Source: Bacillota bacterium (GTDB lineage: Bacteria; Bacillota_I; Bacilli_A; Acholeplasmatales; Acholeplasmataceae). Taken from it: a DNA stretch of 12,179 bases. The stretch lies in contig SBGC01000032.1 of the NCBI GenBank assembly GCA_006226985.1, positions 1 through 12,179 on the forward strand, read 5' to 3'. Shown here one piece after another: positions 6,532-12,179 of the stretch. The notes beneath the pieces are model-generated. The model made no database searches. It was not told the DNA's origin and worked only from the letters and a program-made list of their open reading frames with translations. The translations under genes and the position numbers were made by a program. Position 1 is the first letter of the stretch. The number at the start of each line of letters is the position of its first letter.

Positions 6532-7841
6532 TGTATCAAAATTGGATTGATTTAGGGAAGAAAAAAGGAATTACCGATCTTGAAGTATTTGCAGTAAGAA
6601 ATAAGAACTTGAAATTAATGGTCTATCAAGGAAAACTTGATCAACATGTTCAAAGCGATGTCGAAAATGTAACCATTCGTGGAATTTATAACAATAAACT
6701 ATCTACAGTAAGATTTGAAAATCTATCGGATCAATATGTTGACCAAATGCTTGATAAACTCATCGCAAATGCGAATGCATTAACAGTTGTTGAACCAGCA
6801 ATTATTTATGAAGGATCAAAATCTTATCCAGAAGTTAAAGATGAATTATTTGATTTTGGATCTGTTCCAGTTACGGATAAGATTAAAATGTTAATGGATC
6901 TTGAAGCGGATTTACTGAAAAATGAATTTGTTACTCAAGTACAAACGACACAATATTCAGAAATCGATACAGAAACAACGTTGGTCAACTCAAAAGGTCT
7001 TCATTTAAAGCGTCATAATACATATGCCTATGCATACGCGATTGGTGTCTTTAAGAAAGATGATGATATTAAAACAGCATATGACATTAAATTAGTGAAA
7101 TCATTTAAAGAATTTAATGCACATCAAATGGCTAAAGATACCATTAAGATTGGTGTTTCAAAATTAGGTGGAACATCTGTTAAATCAAAAGCATATCCTG
7201 TTGTTTTCTCAAATGAAATGTTTGGAGAAATTCTTGGTGTCTTCTCATCTATTTTCTCAGGTGAAGCAGCTTATAGAAATCTTACGTCATTAAAAGATAA
7301 AGTCAATACAAAAGTATTTGGAGATAATATCAATTTGATTGATGATCCACTACACAAAGACGCTTACTTTAAAAATCCATTTGATGATGAAGGTGTCGCT
7401 TGTCAAAAACGATATGTCATCGAAAAGGGTGTTTTTACAGGATTTAATCATAGTTTAAAAACAGCAGCTATTTTCAAACAAGAACCTACAGGCAACAGTT
7501 TCGGTGGTACGATTCAACCAACTAACTTCTATTTAGATCCAACATCAGTCTCTTTTGATGATATGATAAAAGAGATTAAAGAAGGTATTTATATCACTGA
7601 TTTAGTAGGTCTTCACGCAGGTGTTAAAACAGTATCAGGTGAATTTAGTTTACAAGCTGGAGGATTCTACATTAAAGATGGAAAGATTGACCATCCTGTT
7701 AAGATGATTGTTGTTTCAGGTAATTTCTTTGAAGCAATGAATCATGTGAAAGGTATTGCATCTGATATGAAGTTCTTACTCTCAGGTGTAGGTAGCCCAA
7801 GCGTTTATATTGAATCACTCATGATTGGTGGAGAAGCTTAA
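6531..7841 (+). CDS. tldE: TldE (PmbA), non-catalytic partner of TldD
   Basis: 436 residues. It has the same overall fold pattern as TldD (N-terminal alpha/beta part, a central segment around FSNEMFGEIL at 226-235, a glycine-rich C-terminal strand region ending in GVGSPSVYIESLMIGG), but at the place of the HExxxH helix it has no zinc ligands. This absence is normal for TldE/PmbA, which contributes structure and substrate path to the heterodimer and not catalysis. The start codon overlaps the tldD stop (TAATG, one base shared). A strong terminator follows. Confidence in family is high; the biological substrate of the pair in this organism is not visible. Confidence 0.93.
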   Translation: MYQNWIDLGKKKGITDLEVFAVRNKNLKLMVYQGKLDQHVQSDVENVTIRGIYNNKLSTVRFENLSDQYVDQMLDKLIANANALTVVEPAIIYEGSKSYPEVKDELFDFGSVPVTDKIKMLMDLEADLLKNEFVTQVQTTQYSEIDTETTLVNSKGLHLKRHNTYAYAYAIGVFKKDDDIKTAYDIKLVKSFKEFNAHQMAKDTIKIGVSKLGGTSVKSKAYPVVFSNEMFGEILGVFSSIFSGEAAYRNLTSLKDKVNTKVFGDNINLIDDPLHKDAYFKNPFDDEGVACQKRYVIEKGVFTGFNHSLKTAAIFKQEPTGNSFGGTIQPTNFYLDPTSVSFDDMIKEIKEGIYITDLVGLHAGVKTVSGEFSLQAGGFYIKDGKIDHPVKMIVVSGNFFEAMNHVKGIASDMKFLLSGVGSPSVYIESLMIGGEA

Positions 7842-7850
7842 GATAGAGAT

Positions 7851-7885
7851 AAAGCAATTTAGTCGATACTAGATTGCTTTTTTTT
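7851..7885 (+). terminator. Strong intrinsic terminator after tldE
   Basis: A 13-base-pair stem (7851-7863 with 7868-7880, one G-T pair, loop CGAT) is followed by an uninterrupted run of eight T (7878-7885). It starts 10 bases after the tldE stop. Confidence 0.92.
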
Positions 7886-7886
7886 A

Positions 7887-7915
7887 TTGACACGTTGAAT
7901 ATATCATGTTATACT
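7887..7915 (+). promoter_or_regulatory. Strong housekeeping promoter of the metal operon
   Basis: A perfect -35 box TTGACA (7887-7892), a 17-base spacer and a -10 box TATACT (7910-7915, one base off consensus). Transcription would begin near 7922. It starts immediately after the T run of the tldE terminator. Confidence 0.85.
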
Positions 7916-7925
7916 TATTTTAGAA

Positions 7926-7941
7926 TTAAGGTAAGCCTTAA
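7926..7941 (+). promoter_or_regulatory. Candidate DtxR/MntR-family operator (inverted repeat)
   Basis: TTAAGG-TAAG-CCTTAA is a perfect 6-base inverted repeat with a 4-base centre, located at about +5 to +20 from the predicted transcription start and just before the ribosome site. Its core agrees at 11 of 14 positions with the DtxR-type core TTAGGTTAGCCTAA as I remember it. The operon it would control encodes a DtxR-family repressor as its second gene, so feedback repression is a natural reading. Alternative: a chance AT-rich palindrome. Confidence 0.65.
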
Positions 7942-7957
7942 AAAGAGGTGAAAGAAA

Positions 7958-8782
7958 ATGCTGAATTGGTTAATTGAACAAGAAGTTTGGGTACAAGCAT
8001 TAATAGGAACAACATTTACGTGGGGAATGACAGCTTTGGGGGCTGCACTCGTCTTTCCATTTAAAACAATTGAAAGAAATTTATTTAATCTTATGTTAGG
8101 ATTTGCATCAGGTGTGATGATTGCAGCAAGTTTTTGGTCTTTACTATCACCTGCGATTGATATGGCAAATAATCAAGGAGTCATCGCTTGGATTGTGGTT
8201 GCTATTGGCTTTGCGCTTGGAGGAATCTTTTTATATATCGCAGATAAAACAGTTCCGCATATGCATTTTGGCTTTAATCACGATAAAGAAGGTATACCTA
8301 CACGATTAAAAAGAAATATTTTACTCGTTTTCTCAATTACACTCCATAACATTCCTGAAGGATTAGCTGTAGGTGTTGCATTTGGTGCTATCCAGTATGC
8401 AACCGGAGATATCGTTGCTGCAACACTTGGTGCAGTCGGTCTTGCAATAGGTATTGGTATTCAGAATTTTCCAGAAGGAGCTGCAGTGTCTATTCCACTT
8501 AGACAAGAGGGAATGAGCAGAAGACGTGCATTTTTCTGGGGACAAGCATCAGGTGCAGTTGAACCGATTTCAGCGATACTAGGAGCTATGCTTGTGACTC
8601 ATGTGTCTGTAATTCTTCCCTATGCACTAGCATTTGCTGCTGGAGCGATGATTTATGTTGTTGTTGAGGAGCTTATACCTGAAGCACAACAAAAACAAAC
8701 ACCAAAAGGTGCACATTATGCAACGCTTGGCGTCATGATAGGTTTTATTATGATGATGATCTTAGACGTTGCTTTAGGGTAG
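7958..8782 (+). CDS. ZIP family divalent metal transporter (GufA/ZupT-like)
   Basis: 274 residues, about eight membrane helices. The two metal-site helices of ZIP transporters are clear: HNIPEG (130-135) and QNFPEG (169-174). Further acidic residues that often line the metal site or exit path are E202 and E237/E238. The cytosolic loop between helices 3 and 4 is short and His-containing (H101, H103, H108), as is common in the family. The QNFPEG form is typical of the GufA-like bacterial branch that includes BbZIP. ZIP proteins bring Zn, Fe, Mn or other divalent ions into the cytosol; the exact ion cannot be read here, but the neighbouring MntR-like regulator makes Mn or Fe/Zn uptake plausible. 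The start ATG 7958 is 8 bases after GAGGTG (7945-7950). First gene of the operon. Confidence 0.93.
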   Translation: MLNWLIEQEVWVQALIGTTFTWGMTALGAALVFPFKTIERNLFNLMLGFASGVMIAASFWSLLSPAIDMANNQGVIAWIVVAIGFALGGIFLYIADKTVPHMHFGFNHDKEGIPTRLKRNILLVFSITLHNIPEGLAVGVAFGAIQYATGDIVAATLGAVGLAIGIGIQNFPEGAAVSIPLRQEGMSRRRAFFWGQASGAVEPISAILGAMLVTHVSVILPYALAFAAGAMIYVVVEELIPEAQQKQTPKGAHYATLGVMIGFIMMMILDVALG

Positions 8783-8786
8783 GTGA
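8780..8786 (+). promoter_or_regulatory. Ribosome binding site deciding the regulator start
   Basis: TAGGTGA combines the stop codon of the ZIP gene with the ribosome site of the next gene, 5 bases before ATG 8792. A GTG at 8783 in the same frame lies inside this site and is not a plausible start. Confidence 0.7.
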
Positions 8787-8791
8787 AACGT

Positions 8792-9445
8792 ATGAACCGA
8801 GCAGAAGAAGATTATATCAAAACAATTTATGAATTAACAGTTGAAAAAAACCAACCATTAATTAAATCAAATGATTTAGTTGAAAGGTTTGGTTATACTG
8901 ATCAAAGTGTCAATGAAATGGTCAAAAAGCTTGTCACTAAGCATTTAGTTAATTTTATTCCATACAAAGGGATATCGCTTACTTCAAAAGGAAAAAAGGT
9001 AGCCATTCGCATGATACGCGCACATCGTATATGGGAAGTCTTTTTGACATCTAAATTAGGATATTCATGGGAATCAGTTCATGAAGATGCAGAAAAATTA
9101 GAACACGCAACAAGTGATGAAGTTATTGAAAAATTATTTATGTTCTTAGGAGAACCTAAATTTTGTCAACACGGAAATCCGATTCCAGATTTAAAAGGAC
9201 GCATGGTCTTACCTGAAACACATGCACTTATTGAAGCTGGTTTAAATGATACATTTGAATTAACACGTGTATTAGATGTTAAAGAGTTACTTATTTATTT
9301 AAATGAGATAAAACTGAAATTATACGATCAAATACTTATTTTAGGTAAAGATGATTTTAACGAAATTATGCGTATAAAGAGTAAAGATCAGGAAATATCT
9401 ATAAGCTTTAAAATAGCAAAAATGTTATTCGGAAAAATCATTTAG
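8792..9445 (+). CDS. DtxR/MntR-family metal-dependent transcription regulator
   Basis: 217 residues from ATG 8792. Domains: an N-terminal winged helix (about 1-70, with the family opening EEDYIKTIYEL), a dimerisation and metal-binding domain (about 71-135, including RAHRIWEVFL and the HGNPIP segment), and a C-terminal SH3-like FeoA-type domain (about 145-217). Metal-ligand positions compared with B. subtilis MntR: D7, H78, E101, E104 and H105 are present, while the position of MntR E11 is K10. The Glu at 101 (Cys in DtxR) and Asp at 7 (Met in DtxR) favour an MntR-like, manganese-type site, but on a three-domain DtxR-like chain. It probably represses this operon when metal is plentiful, through the repeat at 7926-7941. 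Translation is coupled to the ZIP gene by a stop/ribosome-site overlap. Confidence 0.93.
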   Translation: MNRAEEDYIKTIYELTVEKNQPLIKSNDLVERFGYTDQSVNEMVKKLVTKHLVNFIPYKGISLTSKGKKVAIRMIRAHRIWEVFLTSKLGYSWESVHEDAEKLEHATSDEVIEKLFMFLGEPKFCQHGNPIPDLKGRMVLPETHALIEAGLNDTFELTRVLDVKELLIYLNEIKLKLYDQILILGKDDFNEIMRIKSKDQEISISFKIAKMLFGKII

Positions 9446-9455
9446 TAAACATTAT

Positions 9456-9464
9456 AAGGGGGTG
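9456..9464 (+). promoter_or_regulatory. Ribosome binding site of the first mgtE
   Basis: AAGGGGGTG, 5 bases before ATG 9470, in a 24-base gap after the regulator gene. No promoter or terminator fits in the gap, which supports one transcript. Confidence 0.65.
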
Positions 9465-9469
9465 TATTT

Positions 9470-10789
9470 ATGTTAAAAGAACTCCTTGAAAAAGGTACCA
9501 AAAAACAAATCATTTCATATCTTATTGACGCTCACCCTCATGACTTGTCTGAGGTATTTTTTGAACTAAATGATGTTGAAAAGGAACGATTTTATCAAAT
9601 CATCTCTGATGAGAAATTTGCAGAAATTGTCTCATATATGGATGAAAGACAGGCTGCAGATTTATTAGCTGAATTCGATGTTGAAAAACAAAAAAGAATC
9701 GTTGAAATGATGGAACCTGATGACGCAGCTGACATCATTTTAGAGCTTGATGAAGACGAGCAGGAGGAATTAGTTGAACTTTTAGGTGAATCTTCTGACG
9801 TTGTAAAACTTATGTCGTATGATGAGGATGAAACAGGGTCAGCAATGACCAGTTTAATTTTGACCACAACACCAGATGTTGATATAAAAGTTGCTACAAA
9901 AAAAGTCATCAAAGAAGCCGCAGATGTAGAATCCATTAATACCATTTTTGTTGTTGATGAGAACAATCATTATATAGGTGTAGTTCCACTTAAAAAACTT
10001 TTGAAAGCACAAGCACCACTTAACATAAAAGATCTTGTTGAAGAAAGAGAATATGCTTTTGATCATGATTTACTCACTGAGACACTTGATAAAATTAGTA
10101 ATTATGATATCTATGAAATGCCCGTCGTAAATGAAAAAAAACAACTCCTTGGTATGATTACTTTTGATGATGCCATCGATCTCTATCAAGAAGAAGCACA
10201 AGAAGATTTTGAAAGATTAGCAGCATTACCCGAAACACTTGATACACACGTTTTTAAAACAGCATTGCATCGGTTACCCTGGTTGATAACTTTATTGATT
10301 ATTTCGGTTCCTATAGCTATCGTTACATCTCTTTTTGAAGAAACATTAGCACTTGTGGCAATATTAATTGTATTTCAACCACTCATATTAGGTTCTGCAG
10401 GAAATGTCGCTACACAGACACTTGCTGTTACGTTAAAAATGTTTTCAACAAATGAAAAAGGATTTTCTAGAAATGCAATCAAAGAAGTGCTCACAGGAAT
10501 AATGAATGGTTTGGTCATTGGTTTAATTGCTTTTCTTGTAACACTCATATTTGCTTATATCAATACATCATTAACACAAAATCCATTTTTAGTTGCTTTT
10601 GTAGTCGGTCTATCTTTATGGTTAACAGTCATTATCGCTCCGATTGTAGCTATCGTTATTCCACTTACACTTAAATCCTTAAAAATAGATCCTGCAGTAG
10701 CATCTGGTCCATTTATAACCACAGTCATCGATGTTGGTGCACTCTTTATCTATTTTGGTTTAGCTACTTTATTTTTAGGAGGTCTATAA
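9470..10789 (+). CDS. mgtE: MgtE family magnesium (divalent cation) channel/transporter, copy 1
   Basis: 439 residues, the usual MgtE length and order: an acidic N-terminal superhelical domain (about 1-125), a CBS domain pair (about 126-245) that in MgtE senses cytosolic Mg and gates the pore, a connecting plug helix, and five membrane helices from W271 to the end. Family motifs are HRLPWL (267-272), FQPLILGSAGN (302-312) and DPAVASGPFITTVID (407-421), where D421 matches the conserved pore aspartate. The usual GNxGTQ motif reads GNVATQ here, with A314 in place of Gly. MgtE mainly carries Mg; some members also pass other divalent ions. Its place behind a ZIP transporter and a DtxR-type regulator suggests control by a transition metal and not only by Mg. 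No M-box leader is present. Confidence 0.93.
   Translation: MLKELLEKGTKKQIISYLIDAHPHDLSEVFFELNDVEKERFYQIISDEKFAEIVSYMDERQAADLLAEFDVEKQKRIVEMMEPDDAADIILELDEDEQEELVELLGESSDVVKLMSYDEDETGSAMTSLILTTTPDVDIKVATKKVIKEAADVESINTIFVVDENNHYIGVVPLKKLLKAQAPLNIKDLVEEREYAFDHDLLTETLDKISNYDIYEMPVVNEKKQLLGMITFDDAIDLYQEEAQEDFERLAALPETLDTHVFKTALHRLPWLITLLIISVPIAIVTSLFEETLALVAILIVFQPLILGSAGNVATQTLAVTLKMFSTNEKGFSRNAIKEVLTGIMNGLVIGLIAFLVTLIFAYINTSLTQNPFLVAFVVGLSLWLTVIIAPIVAIVIPLTLKSLKIDPAVASGPFITTVIDVGALFIYFGLATLFLGGL
10777..10783 (+). promoter_or_regulatory. Ribosome binding site of the second mgtE inside the first
   Basis: AGGAGGT lies in the last codons of the upstream gene, encoding its Gly-Gly end, 7 bases before ATG 10791. 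Confidence 0.75.
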
Positions 10790-10790
10790 T

Positions 10791-12128
10791 ATGAGATTTA
10801 ACTTTAAGTATAGTGATGATCTTTTAAAAAAACAATTTAAGAAAACGCATCCTTTTGATTTAGCTGAATTATATCCTTTTTTATCAGAAGAAGATAAACA
10901 TCGCATGCTTCGTTTAATTGATTCTAGTAAACGATCTGATATATTTGTTGAACTTGATATTGATGATCAACTTGATTTGATTCAACAACTTGACTTGCCT
11001 GAAAAAAAAGAATTACTTCGAAAACTTGAAAGCGATGATTTAAAAGAGTTTATATCAGATATTGATGATGAAAATATTCAAAATGAAATACTCAGTTATT
11101 TAAGTAAAGTAAGAGCAAAGTCAATACAGTATTTAATGCAATTTGATGAAGATTTAGCAGCTTCAATTATGTCAACGGAGTTTGTTACAATAGATCTAAA
11201 CATGAGCATTAAAGAAGCAACCCATAAAGTCATAACAACATCTAAAGAGTCAGATTATATTGATTCACTTTTTGTGATTGATCATGATAAAAAAGTTGTT
11301 GGTGTGATTGACCTAAGAGACTTGATTATTGCGAGATCACAACAAACATTAACCGATATCATGAACGATGATTATCACTTTGTTTATGATGATGATACCA
11401 TCGAAAAAGCGGTTCAAACAGTTAGAGATTATGATAGAAATGCAATTCCAGTTCTCAATCATACTCATCAAATAGTCGGTATTGTCACAGGCGATGATAT
11501 CTTCGATGAAATCATTGAATCGCATGAGTATGATTACCAGAAAATGGCATTACTTAACGATCATGAGTCGTCATCATCTGCACTTACAAGATCAAAGCAA
11601 AGACTTCCATGGCTCATGATTGCAGTTGTTTTAAACTTACTGATTGCAAGTTTTTTATCTATTTTTGAAGCAACGCTTGCAGAGGTTACAGCCCTCGTTT
11701 TGTTTCAACCACTGATTCTTGGTATGGCAGGAAATATTGGTACACAATCCTTAGCAGTCACGATATTAGGATTTCATTTAGAAACCTTTGATGATAAAAA
11801 AATGCCAAAGAAACATGTCTTAAAAGAAGTCTCCATTGGCTTTTTAAATAGTATGACATTATCCATCCTATCATTTGGTTTTGTCTATTTATTCTTATCA
11901 ATTATTCCCACAGGAACACAATCAGCATCAGCAATCGCGTTTGTCGTTTTTATTGCTGTTTTTACATCTATGTTTATCTCAGCAACAATGGGCGTATTAG
12001 TTCCTATTCTTTTAAAGAAATTTGGAAATGATCCCGCTGTAGCTTCAGGTCCTATCATGACAACCATTAATGACGTTGTAGCTCTTGTCATCTATTTTGG
12101 TTTAGCAACACTTGTCTTTTTAAGTTAA
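10791..12128 (+). CDS. MgtE family magnesium (divalent cation) channel/transporter, copy 2
   Basis: 445 residues with the same plan as its neighbour: an N-terminal domain (about 1-120, less acidic and richer in Lys/Leu), a CBS pair (about 125-245), and five membrane helices from about 273. Motifs are QRLPWL (270-275), FQPLILGMAGNIGTQS (305-320, canonical GNxGTQ) and DPAVASGPIMTTIND (414-428), with D428 at the pore-aspartate position. It starts one base after the stop of copy 1. The two copies are clearly homologous in the membrane half but strongly diverged in the N-terminal and CBS halves, so this is an old duplication and not a recent copy. MgtE is a homodimer in known structures; adjacent coupled paralogues may form a heterodimer or two channels with different sensing. 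Function as a divalent cation carrier is secure at family level, the ion is not. Confidence 0.93.
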   Translation: MRFNFKYSDDLLKKQFKKTHPFDLAELYPFLSEEDKHRMLRLIDSSKRSDIFVELDIDDQLDLIQQLDLPEKKELLRKLESDDLKEFISDIDDENIQNEILSYLSKVRAKSIQYLMQFDEDLAASIMSTEFVTIDLNMSIKEATHKVITTSKESDYIDSLFVIDHDKKVVGVIDLRDLIIARSQQTLTDIMNDDYHFVYDDDTIEKAVQTVRDYDRNAIPVLNHTHQIVGIVTGDDIFDEIIESHEYDYQKMALLNDHESSSSALTRSKQRLPWLMIAVVLNLLIASFLSIFEATLAEVTALVLFQPLILGMAGNIGTQSLAVTILGFHLETFDDKKMPKKHVLKEVSIGFLNSMTLSILSFGFVYLFLSIIPTGTQSASAIAFVVFIAVFTSMFISATMGVLVPILLKKFGNDPAVASGPIMTTINDVVALVIYFGLATLVFLS

Positions 12129-12161
12129 TAAATATAATACATATTTATATGTTATAATAAT

Positions 12162-12179
12162 AAAAAAGACGCATAGAAA
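12162..12179 (+). other. Possible left arm of the operon terminator, cut by the window end
   Basis: After the last stop codon comes about 33 bases of very AT-rich sequence and then AAAAAAGACGCATAGAAA. An A run leading into a GC-containing segment resembles the left half of the other terminators here (compare AAAAGCG at 1431). The right half would lie outside the window, so this is only a suggestion. Confidence 0.25.

Noticed and set aside
7922..7957. Possible M-box or other riboswitch before the metal operon
   Set aside because: The leader is only about 36 bases, too short for a known metal-sensing RNA; the inverted repeat is better explained as an operator.
8783..8791. GTG start three codons upstream in the DtxR-family gene
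   Set aside because: It is part of the ribosome site; ATG 8792 gives the normal family N-terminus.
9595..9966. 123-codon open frame on the - strand inside mgtE copy 1
   Set aside because: Its Ser-rich composition is the complement of the acidic Asp/Glu codons of the MgtE N-terminal domain; no ribosome site or homology is visible.
12139..12158. Inverted repeat ACATAT-TT-ATATGT and a TATAAT box after the last gene
   Set aside because: The stretch is almost pure A/T, where such matches are expected by chance; no -35 box is present at the right distance and no downstream gene is visible.
1..12179. tRNA, rRNA, CRISPR arrays, insertion sequences, phage genes
   Set aside because: I looked on both strands and found no such structure: no regular repeats, transposase-like frames or cloverleaf sequences; the window is filled with ordinary co-directional genes.

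Overview
The window is AT-rich (roughly one third G+C by eye), with short gaps, strong AGGAGG-type ribosome sites and twelve genes all on the + strand. Every tryptophan codon I checked is TGG, and no gene needs TGA read as tryptophan, so the standard bacterial code fits. Gene families (DUF2089, YvlB/LiaX-like SHOCT proteins, a BmrCD/LmrCD-type exporter, DtxR/MntR, MgtE) and base composition point to a low-GC Bacillota or an Acholeplasma/Izemoplasma-like mollicute. That placement is inference; no ribosomal or phylogenetic marker is present.

Region 1 (1-1460) is a compact cassette of four small genes. They are a SHOCT-like protein with a hydrophobic segment (17-370), a DUF2089 zinc-ribbon/HTH protein with a C-terminal SHOCT-like tail (389-811), an unrecognised 56-residue protein (820-990) and a soluble SHOCT-like protein (1011-1400). 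The same short helical module occurs with identical spacing in three of the four proteins. A hairpin at 1425-1460 closes the region.

Region 2 (1500-5052) holds two overlapping half-transporter genes that form an asymmetric heterodimeric ABC exporter. One subunit has Asp in place of the catalytic Glu and the other has a degraded signature motif. A terminator follows at 5060-5087. I see no convincing promoter directly before this pair.

Region 3 (5092-7885) has its own promoter, tldD and tldE in a stop/start overlap, and a strong terminator. The two proteins form a zinc metalloprotease pair in which only TldD carries the HExxxH site.

Region 4 (7887 to the end) is a metal-ion operon. A near-consensus promoter (TTGACA, 17 bases, TATACT) is followed by an inverted repeat resembling a DtxR-family operator. 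Then come a ZIP metal transporter, a DtxR/MntR-type regulator and two tandem MgtE channels/transporters. The simplest model is that the regulator senses intracellular divalent metal and represses its own operon through that repeat. The coding part ends at 12128, and the last 50 bases may start the operon terminator.

The most useful leads are the shared-module cassette with its orphan small protein, and the metal operon that places two divergent MgtE genes under a probable DtxR-type operator.
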